DNA of 17,645 nucleotides from Pinguiococcus pyrenoidosus (taxonomy: Eukaryota; Sar; Pinguiophyceae; Pinguiochrysidales; Pinguiochrysidaceae). Position 1 is the stretch's first letter. Each line of letters opens with the position of its first letter. The DNA is taken from assembly GCA_019677205.1 (NCBI GenBank), contig JAAMXY010001106.1, forward strand, positions 1 to 17,645, written 5' to 3'. A program made the position numbers and the translations under genes. Below are positions 1-8,030 of the stretch, in pieces. Under the pieces are notes generated by a model. It was not told the origin of the DNA and searched no databases. It worked only from the letters and a program-made list of their open reading frames with translations.

Positions 1-369
1 CGGGCGCACATGGTCGGAGGCTGAAGGAAGAAGACCTGGATACTCAGAAGCGATGCTTGCTACAGTATTTTCGATAAGGATGAATTTGAGGTAAGATTCA
101 GAATCATATTCGATAATTGAGATAAGCGAAGGACTACACAGGTAGTAGTAGTATCGATAAGTACGAATGAAGATCGGTTTGGGACGACGAGAACGCGGCG
201 TCGGCGAAACTTTGGAGAGCCAACTCGTTTGAAGCTGAAGAGAAATTTGAACGCTACAGCTCCAGTGCTTCGACTGAGGCGGACAAAAGAACACGCTGCC
301 TCACGATCTTTACTTCGCTTGGCGCAGCCACCGACTCGTGAGCGCGCATCGGCCTTTCAGTGGCGCGCA
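1..369 (+). promoter_or_regulatory. Upstream region of the VTC4-like gene
   Basis: No gene is visible here. The stretch is more AT-rich than the coding DNA after it and presumably holds the promoter and 5' leader of the polyphosphate polymerase gene. The motif GATAA occurs four times, at 73-77, 112-116, 121-125 and 156-160, three of them as CGATAA. Whether these bind a GATA-type factor is unknown. The reading frame of the gene is open upstream of 370 back to at least 229, but it contains no ATG there. Confidence 0.35.
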
Positions 370-2589
370 ATGGTGAACTTCGGCGAGTATCTTTTGAAGA
401 ACGTCGAGAGCGCGTGGAAAGACAAGTACGTGAGATACGAGACGCTGAAGAAGGTGCTGTCTGGCGGAGACGAAGAGCTCGGGATCGACGGAAATGAAGA
501 GACGAGCCGCTACCGCAGCGCCGCGCTCTCCATGAGCGTTCCGCAGCCGTCCGCCACGCCTCAAGACTTGGCCGACAACGAAGAGCTGTTCTTCCTGCTG
601 CTGGAAGAGGATATGGCGCGCGTCCGAGACTTCACTGGCGAGCGCATCGGAGAGATACAGGCGGAGATCTCCGCGGTGGAGCTGCTGATCTACGGAGAGT
701 ACGCAAACCGCGAGGATGAAGCGAAGGAGCGCCTCAAAGCAGTCGCCGCGGAGTTTCTCCGCCTCGAGAAGTTCGTCAATCTCAACTACACCGGCTTTGA
801 CAAGATCATGAAGAAGCACGACAAGATCTACGAAACACCGTGTCGGTCGCACTACCTGACCAGACTGGCGTCGGAGCCCTGGGCTCGGGGCAACTACAGC
901 CAGATCGTCGTGGGCCTCTCGCAGCTCTGGCAGAAGATCCGGGGCGACAAGGTGGCCAATGAGGTCAAGTCGGCTGCGCAGAACTTCCGGAGGACGACCA
1001 CCAAGTACTGGGTGCAGACCAAGGACGTGACGGCCGTGAAAGCGCGCGTCCTCATGCACCTGCCGGTGTTCCTGCAAGAGTCCATGAACGGGGAAAGCGA
1101 CGCGCAGCTCGTGAACTCCGTCTACCTGGACAACACGGCCATGGAGCTGTATCGAGGCCGTCTGAACAAGACCCCCGGCGCCATTGCGTTGCGCCTGCGA
1201 TGGTACGGTACAGCCACACCAACAGAGAACGGCAAGGTAAAGCGCGGCACGCGGAGGTCGACGGAGGCACACCCACAGATGTGGCTGACGATGCCGGTTC
1301 TTTTGGCGGCGCTCTCATAGGACGGGATCGTTTTCGTGGAGCGAAAGACGCACCTGGAAAAATGGTCTGGAGGGCTGTCCGTGAAGGAGCGGTTTTCGGT
1401 GCCAGCGTCGGAAGTTCGCCACCTCTTCGACGGGACGTTCGACGTCGATCGCCGCATCGCCAAGATGAGGAAGCAGGGCAAGAGCGAAAACGAGATCCTG
1501 TCGTGGAAGACACTGGTGGAGGGGGTGTGCCAGGCCATCCAGTCCAAGCAGCTCGTGCCGACGATCCGCACGCAGTGCTACCGGACCGCGTTTCAGGTGC
1601 CCTTCGATCAGACGGTTCGCATCTCGCTTGACACGAACCTTTGCATGATCACGGAGCGCACGGACGACGCGATTCACATCGCGAGCACCGGGATATGGTT
1701 CCGCAGTCCGAAGGAGAAGGTGCCGCCGAATGAGATCACGCGATTTCCCCACGCGATCCTCGAGGTGAAGATCCAAGTGGAGGAAGGGCAGGTCACGCCC
1801 GAGTGGGTGGATGACTTGACGTCCTCCGGGCTCGTGGCGGAGGTGCACAAGTTCTCGAAGTTCACCCACGGCTGCGCGGTCTTGATGACCGACGACGTGT
1901 CCGCGGTGCCGTACTGGGTGGACGACCCGAGCCTGGAGCACTCCATCCTTGCTTCCAATGCCGAGGGATTGCTCCGCGGAGCGCGCGCCTTCCGAGATGC
2001 GAACAACGTGTACTCCCACCTGCTGCCTTTCCGAGAAGGCTTCAAGGCGAGCGAGCAGCAGAAAGCAGCGCGCCTGCGAGTTGTGGGCTCCGCCGGCGAC
2101 ATCGAGTCTGGCGCTGACTTTCTTGGGTACGCGCCTCAGGGACGCAACAGGTGCGCAGCAGTGGGCCGCGCCTGCGACCACAGCAGAGGTGGCTGTGGTC
2201 GCGACCTCTGCTGTGGGGATGAGGACATTTCGATTGGCTCGTATCAAAAGATTGAGCCAAAGGTGATGTTTGCAAACGAGCGGACCTTCCTCCATTGGCT
2301 TGACATGGCCGTGGAGCTCGCCGCCTGCGCTTCGGTGATCTTTGCGTTGTGTGACGAGAAGCACGTGTCACACGTTTACGCGCTGACCGCCTTAGTTCCT
2401 TGTCTCCTCTTCGTGATCTACGCGATGCACACCTACCTTTGGCGGGGGCATCGAATCCGGACGCGCTACGTCGGGCGATGGGATGACGTCTATGGACCAA
2501 CTGCGGTCGCCGTGGTCTGGATTCTCGCTGCGTCGATCGTGTTCATCGACAGCTTTCATCGGTCTAGATCTGCGAGACATCATAAGTGA
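370..2589 (+). CDS. VTC4: Vtc4-like polyphosphate polymerase (SPX-TTM-membrane)
   Basis: Makes inorganic polyphosphate from ATP and moves it into an acidic vacuole-like compartment, as known for the VTC complex. Two exons, 370-1236 and 1321-2589, are joined in phase 0 by an 84-nt intron (GTAAAG...CATAG), giving 711 residues. The ATG at 370 is chosen because MVNFGEYL is a typical SPX start. Residues 1-170 form the SPX inositol-pyrophosphate sensor, with the lysine cluster KIMKKHDK at 145-152. The tunnel domain (about 210-510) keeps LRLRWYG (274-280), FVERKTH (294-300), SVKERF (309-314), YRTAFQ (376-381), VRISLDT (388-394), ILEVKI (435-440) and HKFSKF (465-470). The basic and acidic active-site motifs are therefore present, which points to the catalytic Vtc4 type rather than Vtc2/3. 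FANERTFLHWL begins a three-helix C-terminal domain (about 616-634, 641-662, 682-699). A cysteine-rich linker at 565-587 (five Cys) is unusual. Intron retention would truncate the protein at a TAG at 1318. Confidence 0.93.
1237..1320 (+). other. Intron of the VTC4-like gene
   Basis: The intron is 84 nt, with donor AAG/GTAAAG and acceptor CATAG/GAC. It separates the codons for LRLRWYG...NGK from those for DGIVFVERKTH. Both sides belong to one catalytic domain, which makes the join secure. Confidence 0.88.
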
Positions 2590-2816
2590 CGGGAGGCACC
2601 ACCCAGTAGTACTTGGAGCTTGCTCTCCTTGCTTTACTAGCTGTCCAGCAGGAAGCGTAGAATACGGCTAAAGGGGTTGTGTGTCTTGAGAGACGAGACG
2701 ACACACAGCAGTGTAGGAAAGTAATGCTATTCTGTACAGACGCGGTGACTGTGGGTCGCTGCTTGCCTCGGGCTTCACTAGATGGCCCATTCTGCTCTGA
2801 GGGAGGAGGCGCGGTG
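2590..2816. other. Convergent 3' spacer
   Basis: This 227-nt gap lies between two genes that end towards each other. It contains a small inverted repeat, GTGTGTC at 2679-2685 and GACACAC at 2700-2706, that could form a hairpin near both 3' ends. I see no gene in it. Confidence 0.4.
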
Positions 2817-4134
2817 CTACGACGAAGCTCTCTCCGGCTTCACTGCAAACCATGACGGTGCCTTGCTGGGAGCGTACGTCAAATCATATGCTATCTGCTC
2901 GGCCGCAAGGCTTTCGGTTGAAAGCATTTCCCGCGTGTAGTGGACCTGCGTGTTTGCTGCAGATGTGTCCGTGAGCAGCCACAACTGAATGGCCATGAGA
3001 ATGTCCACCCCCCCTTCCGCTGTTGGCAACGAGTCGCACATGGGCGCTTCGGCGCACTGCTGGCAACTTCCGTAGTCTTCCTTTTGGCGGCAGTATCCAC
3101 CACCGGCAAGCACGCCCCCTTCCCGAATCTGCGTGAATAAGTCGTTAGGGACAAGGACCGTGCATGGCATGGCTATGCAGATAATCGTTGATCACCTTGT
3201 GCCAGTATGCCGAAAGCGTCTTCGGCATGTCCTCGCCAATTTCCCCGCCGTCCAAGTAGACGAAGTCTAGGCTTCCGTCCGCCACGTCTCGCAGCAGTCT
3301 GTCGTCGAGAAATGGCTCCTGCAGATGCATTCGAGCTCATGTTAGCCACGGGGCGCCGAAGAGAAAGGAAAGTGAAACGCATCCAAGAGCACGCGCGGCT
3401 CACCCTGATGAAGATCTTGTTGCAGTTCCCTCCTATTTGTCGAGCCGCCCAGCTCTTCTCGCCTACATCCGCTTGAAAGTTTGCACCGGAGATGGAGATC
3501 TGCACGCGCTCCAGCAGCTCCGGCGAGGGCGAGGGCTCCACCATATACCTGTCAAGTGCGTGGCTCAGCTGCCGCTCCCGACGACTCCGATCACCCAAGG
3601 CACATACCAAGTCCAGGAGTCCAAAGCCGCATTGTCCACCATGAAGTGCTCTGCGAAGCGCCCGTCGCCCAGACCCACCAGCATGCCCACGCGGAAGCCT
3701 CCGTCTCGAAAAAGCCGACTGAAGAACGCGCGCGCCGAGTGGTTCTCCATGAAGCCGAGTACCTCGTCCGAAGTCCACACTTCTCGATGGGGCGTTGGCT
3801 CCGCCACAGTCTCTTCCACCTCCGGCTGCGCTTGTGCCTCAGAGCCCGAGCCCGTTATGAACATCTCAGGCTCTAAGGGCCCTAGGGCGGCAGAAGTATC
3901 CGGATCAGCGCCTGGATAACCTTCGATTTCCGGAGATTCTGCGGCGGCTGATCCGCTCTCCACCGAGCTGAAGTCATCTTGCGGGCCAGTCTCGTCCGCG
4001 CTGGACACAAAAATGGCGCGCTCCGCCTCATTCTCCTCCGGCGAACGGTACAGAACCGCGATGAGCAAACAGAGGGCCAGCGCGATGCCCAGCGCGCTGG
4101 CGCGGAAGACGTTTGACTTGGAGTTCATGGCCAT
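2817..4134 (-). CDS. Membrane-anchored methyltransferase-like protein
   Basis: Four exons on the minus strand: 4134-3608, 3548-3404, 3318-3196 and 3128-2817. The introns are 59, 85 and 67 nt (GTATGT, GTGAGC and GTGATC donors; GACAG, TGCAG and CGCAG acceptors), and all phases agree, giving 368 residues. ATG at 4134 is used; a second Met follows two codons later. Residues 11-29 form one hydrophobic helix after a short basic N-terminus, suggesting a type II protein with its body in the Golgi or ER lumen. An acidic, low-complexity stalk follows (31-118). The C-terminal half resembles a class I SAM-dependent methyltransferase of the Methyltransf_24 kind: glycine-rich VGMLVGLGDGRF (149-160), an acidic residue after the next strand (WYMVEP), then LDFVYLDGG and, across the last splice, YWHKIREGGVLAGGGYC. 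The substrate is unknown. The family call is by motif order, not by a search. Confidence 0.72.
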
Positions 4135-4504
4135 GCGCTCTCCAAGGAGCGGAAGTCGCAAGTACTCGCGAGGACGCTTGCTGGCCACTCGTCTTCAGAG
4201 CCCTAACGTACAGATGAACAGAGCGTTCGCAGAACAACGGCGGCGAAACCTTTTTGAGTGGATCGTGAAGCGAAAATGGCGCGAAAAGCACAAGATAGTG
4301 CGTTTCTGTCCGAGGGCCGTTGTCTGTCTGTCCGGGTGAGAAACAAGATCAATATCGATCCGGAACACATGTTTCCCGCGCTTTCTGAGCGTTTGCGTTC
4401 GAGTTTCCGCCCCATTTTCCTTCACTCATCTCTCACGAGGCGTTGCCCCTGACTTCGAGCGTTTCGCTCGGTGTCGAAGCGGATCCTGCTCTTGAGGGCT
4501 ACGG
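4135..4504. promoter_or_regulatory. Divergent promoter region
   Basis: A 370-nt gap lies between the starts of the methyltransferase-like gene (minus) and the small coiled-coil gene (plus), so it probably carries both promoters. An imperfect hairpin lies at about 4453-4478, with the perfect core CGAGCG-TTT-CGCTCG. I see no convincing TATA box. Confidence 0.4.
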
Positions 4505-4750
4505 ATGAGCTCTAGCTCCAAGGGCAAGAAGGGCGCGAATGGCCAGAAGAGGAAGCGGCAAGAAACGGCGGTTCTGGTGGAGGAGCAGCTGGAGCAGCAG
4601 ATGAATCTCGTGGAGGAGACGCGCGCGGCTTTGGACGCCATTCGAAATGCTCACGACGACATCATGGAAGCTTCGAAGGACGAAGCTACACAGTCTGCCA
4701 CTCGGCTGACCAAGAAGTCTCTGGCCGAGCTGCTCATGGAGTCGTTCTGA
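4505..4750 (+). CDS. Small basic coiled-coil protein, unknown function
   Basis: A single-exon ORF of 81 residues starting at ATG 4505. The first 20 residues are rich in Ser, Lys and Gly and include a KRKR run that could act as a nuclear localisation signal. Residues about 22-60 are Glu/Gln/Leu-rich and look like an amphipathic coiled coil (VEEQLEQQMNLVEETRAA). The tail is helical (KKSLAELLMESF). I do not recognise the family. It has its own divergent promoter gap and the opposite strand offers no better gene, which favours a real gene. It could also be one exon of a larger gene, but no splice partner is evident. Confidence 0.5.
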   Translation: MSSSSKGKKGANGQKRKRQETAVLVEEQLEQQMNLVEETRAALDAIRNAHDDIMEASKDEATQSATRLTKKSLAELLMESF

Positions 4751-5125
4751 CCAGAGAGATGCAGAACGCCGCCAGGCGATACTCCTGCTCAGTGGCACCC
4801 AAGAGATCCAGAGCCTGCGTCCTGAAGAGTCCTAGTAGGCAGCAGAGGACCAGCACAGTAAAGTCGCAGTTGTATCAGGCGTGTGTCCAACCCCGACTCG
4901 CGCGCCGCAGAAAGATCCCCGTCCACCAAAGAGTCCATCCCGGGAGAAGCGTGCAGCCTGGGAGGGAGCTGCTACGAGCATACCGTACGGTTCCAAAGTA
5001 GCTGCGTACAGAGTCTTGTTGCGCTATGGATCGAGAGCATCTAGCTCGCCGCAAGTATCGCGACGAAAGTGTGGGGAGGACAACAAGAAGAGATGGAGAG
5101 ACCTGCGAAGGGGCGTAACGACTGC
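4751..5125. other. Convergent 3' spacer
   Basis: 375 nt between the stop of the small coiled-coil gene and the stop of the transposase-derived gene. The open frames here are short and look like chance. It probably holds both 3' untranslated regions. Confidence 0.4.
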
Positions 5126-6817
5126 TCAAATGGCTTCTCCTCCCAATAAGGTGGCGTCCTCAACTTCTGCCGTCTCTCCGTCGTCAAAGGTTTGGTACAG
5201 TGCCGTGACGATTTTGCTCATCTCCGACTCGACGCTCTTTCCGTACACATCGATGTTAGATAGGATATACATGTGGAGCTCCCTTGCCATGCGCCTCGCC
5301 TCTTGCCGATCAACCGTAGGAACTTCATCTTCGCTGTCGACTTCCTCGGACACTGGCAATTCCACCTCGGTCTGATCGCGCACATCGCCCAGCTCCGCGA
5401 CGGAGCTTGCTGCCGGAGGGGCCAGCGCAGCGTCCTCCTCCACGTTCTCCAGTAGAGAAGCCGCCGTCAGATCACCCGTCGCGAAGCCTAGGTCTTTGAG
5501 GCACTGATTGGTTTCCTCGATCATGTTGTCGTACTGGTGGTCGTACTTGTCCTTTTGCTTCTTCTCTTCCACGCTCCGGTATCCACGATGCAGGGCGTGG
5601 CCCAGAAAGCTGCCTTTCCGGAACAGCTGCCTCACGACGATGGCGGGGATCGTTTGGACTGCATTGCGGATCCACACCAAGGCCTGCTTGGCCGTGACCC
5701 GGAGATCAGCGACTCCCTGGCCAGCCGCTGGGGACGCCGTCTGTACGAGCCACTGGAGATGCGCATGGCGAAAATGCGCCTTCACCGCCTCCTTGAGACC
5801 TGCCATCAGATCTCCCGTCTCCTTCAGCGTCTCGGGCACGTAGATCGCGTGGATGCCGTGCATCACGAAGCCTTCGAAGACGTTTGCACCCCAGGACACC
5901 CGCGTAGCCCCGGGCGGCAGGCCTTGGACGTCGCCCTTCGACAAGATGAGCCACACGTGGCGGTCGTGGGAGAGGATCCGCTGCTGAAACTCCGACAGAA
6001 CCTGGTTGAAGACGGCGGGGCTCAGAGTGGCCCTGGGATCATGAAAGTATGGCACGTCAAGATGCTTCCGAGGAGAGAAGCTGTGCCCGAAGCTGCGGGG
6101 GTTCGGGGTGCGTCCAACTGCGAAACTGAAGACATCGTCTCCCCTCCCGTTCGCAAACATGGCCAAAGTCATGCATCCTTTGCCGGCCTGCTTGGAGGCA
6201 GCCCGCTGCGCCATGACCGCCCGACTGGGCAAGCTTTGGTAGAGAAGAGGAACTCTGGCCAACACGTACACATCCCGGGCAGGCATGTCCTGCAATATCC
6301 CGCGAAGATCCTTCTGCTGCAGGGGAGAGTTCGTTGGATCCTTTCGGGAAGCGTCCGCCGGCGCAGCCGCCGCCTGTCTCTCCCGCCTCTGCTTGAAGTC
6401 GTTCAACCACGCATCTCCGAAAGTGAAGCTGTAGGGCAGCATGATCTGCTCGCCAATCTCCTTTGCTTTCTTAACGATCTCTTCGTCCGTCTGCGCCGGT
6501 TGTGTATCCAACCAGCGCGAAAGTGCGTCGTTGAGGTGCTGGACGCCGGGTTTCCGCGCTTTTTTCTTGCTCTTCTCGTGGTCGTTCGCTTTGTGATAGC
6601 GCTCCAGCGTCTGCGCGCGGCGCTTTTTCATGTTGGACACCGCGCCGGTGGAAATGGTGAGGCCGTAGTTCTCTTGGATGTGATTCACGATCATCCGCCG
6701 CGTCGGCTCGAAGCCACTGCCGCCCGTATACTCCTCGCACCATTTCAGCACATGGTACTGCTGCTCTAGAGTGAGATGCACGCGCTGCGGCGTCTTCGCT
6801 TCTGCTTTGTCGGCCAT
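5126..6817 (-). CDS. Pogo/Tigger transposase-derived protein, catalytic triad lost
   Basis: Intronless, 563 residues, ATG at 6817. The layout is that of pogo/Tigger (Tc1-mariner superfamily) transposases and of CENP-B. There is an N-terminal helix-turn-helix (about 15-67, LTLEQQYHVLKW...GAVSNMKKRR). A second, CENP-B/Tc5-type domain spans about 93-145 (HLNDALSRWLDTQ...DAWLNDFKQRR). A DDE_1-like core spans about 180-400, ending in the usual TIPAIVVRQLFRKG tail. By position, the first catalytic Asp falls at Ala187 (VYVLARVPLLYQSLPSR), the second at Ser293 (VWLILSKGD) and the third at Met338 (GDLMAGLKEAVKAHFR). None of the three acids is kept, although the surrounding strands and helices are. The frame is fully open, so this looks like a domesticated DNA-binding protein rather than a decayed transposon. 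The C-terminus (450-563) is acidic and extra to the core. I saw no flanking terminal repeats by eye. Confidence 0.82.
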   Translation of the reverse strand: MADKAEAKTPQRVHLTLEQQYHVLKWCEEYTGGSGFEPTRRMIVNHIQENYGLTISTGAVSNMKKRRAQTLERYHKANDHEKSKKKARKPGVQHLNDALSRWLDTQPAQTDEEIVKKAKEIGEQIMLPYSFTFGDAWLNDFKQRRERQAAAAPADASRKDPTNSPLQQKDLRGILQDMPARDVYVLARVPLLYQSLPSRAVMAQRAASKQAGKGCMTLAMFANGRGDDVFSFAVGRTPNPRSFGHSFSPRKHLDVPYFHDPRATLSPAVFNQVLSEFQQRILSHDRHVWLILSKGDVQGLPPGATRVSWGANVFEGFVMHGIHAIYVPETLKETGDLMAGLKEAVKAHFRHAHLQWLVQTASPAAGQGVADLRVTAKQALVWIRNAVQTIPAIVVRQLFRKGSFLGHALHRGYRSVEEKKQKDKYDHQYDNMIEETNQCLKDLGFATGDLTAASLLENVEEDAALAPPAASSVAELGDVRDQTEVELPVSEEVDSEDEVPTVDRQEARRMARELHMYILSNIDVYGKSVESEMSKIVTALYQTFDDGETAEVEDATLLGGEAI

Positions 6818-7575
6818 TATCTGTGGCGTTCACCCAAAGAAGCCTATACTGCCCTTCGTTTTTGTGCCGTTGTGGCAGAAGTGCGCCTCAGGATGGTTCA
6901 CGCTTTCGATCTATACCGTTTTTCAAAAAATAGCAAAACGCAGCTAATCGAGATACATCGAAATGATCCAAGTGACGTCTCTGGAAAGCTGTTTGGTTTG
7001 GCGCGTTTTCCGGGATCTTGCTTGGTCCCGCATCCTATGGATACGCAGGTGCTCGCAGCACGGGTCGAGCTGGGATTGTCTCTGTCCCTCCTCCGGGGAA
7101 AAAAACCGCCGTAGTCCGCAGTCCACAGCTGAGGTCCGGGAGCAAAGCGCCTGGATTCAGGATTTGGGCTTAGGACAAGGCCTTTCGGGAACGGAGCGCC
7201 TGGGCAACGAGACTCGGTAGAGGTGCGTTCATCAACTCGCATGTTGGAAGGAGGTTACAGGAGCCTTTGTATGTGGAGCTTGCGACCGGAAGGCGGAGAA
7301 TTGCAAGAAGACGCTTCGTCTTTGCTCCTGTGGCCCGCGGGACGGCGAGTGTTGCGAAGAGAGTTTCCTGCAGAGCTTAGAGATACTCTCGTTTGCCTGC
7401 CAGAGAGACGTCCTGAGACCTTCGCGGACATCACTGTCCTGCCTTTGTTTTGGTGAGAGGTGGAGGGTGGCGCTGGTTGCGGGGAAACTGGAGAGCGAGT
7501 TCTTTGCTGCGTTGCAACGCAAGGCAGCAGAGACTTTTACAGCGGGACTGACGTCTCTTGCGCGACGTAGAGAAC
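6818..7575. promoter_or_regulatory. Divergent intergenic region
   Basis: 758 nt between the start of the transposase-derived gene (minus) and the start of the G-gamma-like gene (plus). It is locally AT-rich just upstream of 6817 (about 6915-6965) and probably holds both promoters. It also contains a short plus-strand ORF at 7241-7456, listed separately. I see no recognisable RNA gene or repeat. Confidence 0.4.
7241..7456 (+). CDS. Possible small ORF upstream of the G-gamma-like gene
   Basis: ATG at 7241, 71 residues, ending about 120 nt before the next gene's ATG. The composition (GGELQEDASSLLLWPAGRR, then FPAELRDTLVCLPERR) looks more like protein than most chance frames here. I know no family for it. 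It may be a separate small gene, an upstream ORF in the leader of the next gene, or chance. Weak call. Confidence 0.2.
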   Translation: MLEGGYRSLCMWSLRPEGGELQEDASSLLLWPAGRRVLRREFPAELRDTLVCLPERRPETFADITVLPLFW

Positions 7576-7882
7576 ATGACACCGCAACTGGAGAAGGCAG
7601 AAGCGGAGCTGGCGAAGCTGAAGCGGGAGCTGGAGCGAGTCAAGGGCTGTCAGACTTCCACGGAGGCGGCCAACGCAATGGCAGACTTCGTCAGCGCCAC
7701 CGCAGACCCTTTCTATCAGGACTACCAGGTTGGTTGGGTCCTCTTCTGAACCACCGTACTGATTGCACACTAGTAGAGCGCGCGCTTCAACCTTTAATGT
7801 CTTCGCTGTCTTTCCCCTTCTTCAGGACACGAATCGGTGGCACAACAATGCGAATAGCAGAGGAGGTTGCGCTGTGTGCTGA
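7576..7882 (+). CDS. Heterotrimeric G-protein gamma subunit-like protein
   Basis: Two exons, 7576-7728 and 7826-7882, are joined in phase 0 across a 97-nt intron (CAG/GTTGGT; polypyrimidine CTTTCCCCTTCTTCAG), giving 69 residues. ATG 7576 is the only Met in this frame after an upstream stop at 7549. Residues 3-24 are a charged amphipathic helix (LEKAEAELAKLKRELERVKG). A second helix with AANAMADFVSATA follows. Next come DPF (44-46) in the place of the DPL/DPF of known gamma subunits, a Trp (NRW, 54-56) and the C-terminus GGCAVC. CAVC is a good CaaX prenylation box. Length, helix order, DP motif and CaaX together fit a G-gamma (GGL-type) subunit, which would pair with a G-beta propeller at the plasma membrane. 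Without a search, another small prenylated coiled-coil protein cannot be excluded. Confidence 0.65.
7729..7825 (+). other. Intron of the G-gamma-like gene
   Basis: 97 nt, donor CAG/GTTGGT, acceptor TTCTTCAG/GAC, phase 0. Without splicing the frame ends at 7749 and the prenylation box is lost, so the C-terminus depends on this join. Confidence 0.72.
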
Positions 7883-8030
7883 CGTTTGTGTGCGACTTCG
7901 AGATCCGGCTGTCCCCCATGCGTCTCACAACCGCATTTGAAGGCGTTTGACGGCATCACGGATCGCATGTACCACGAGACCTGTGCGCAGCCCGCCTGCA
8001 ATGAAACAAAGGATTGCTCGATACGCTCTC

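Noticed and set aside
310-1272. Long minus-strand open frame opposite the first exon of the VTC4-like gene
   Set aside because: It is a shadow of GC-rich coding DNA. The plus strand carries clear SPX and polymerase motifs, and the antisense translation has none.
5537-6769. 410-residue plus-strand frame opposite the transposase-derived gene
   Set aside because: The minus-strand frame has recognisable domains in the right order. The plus-strand product is an Arg/His/Leu-rich shadow.
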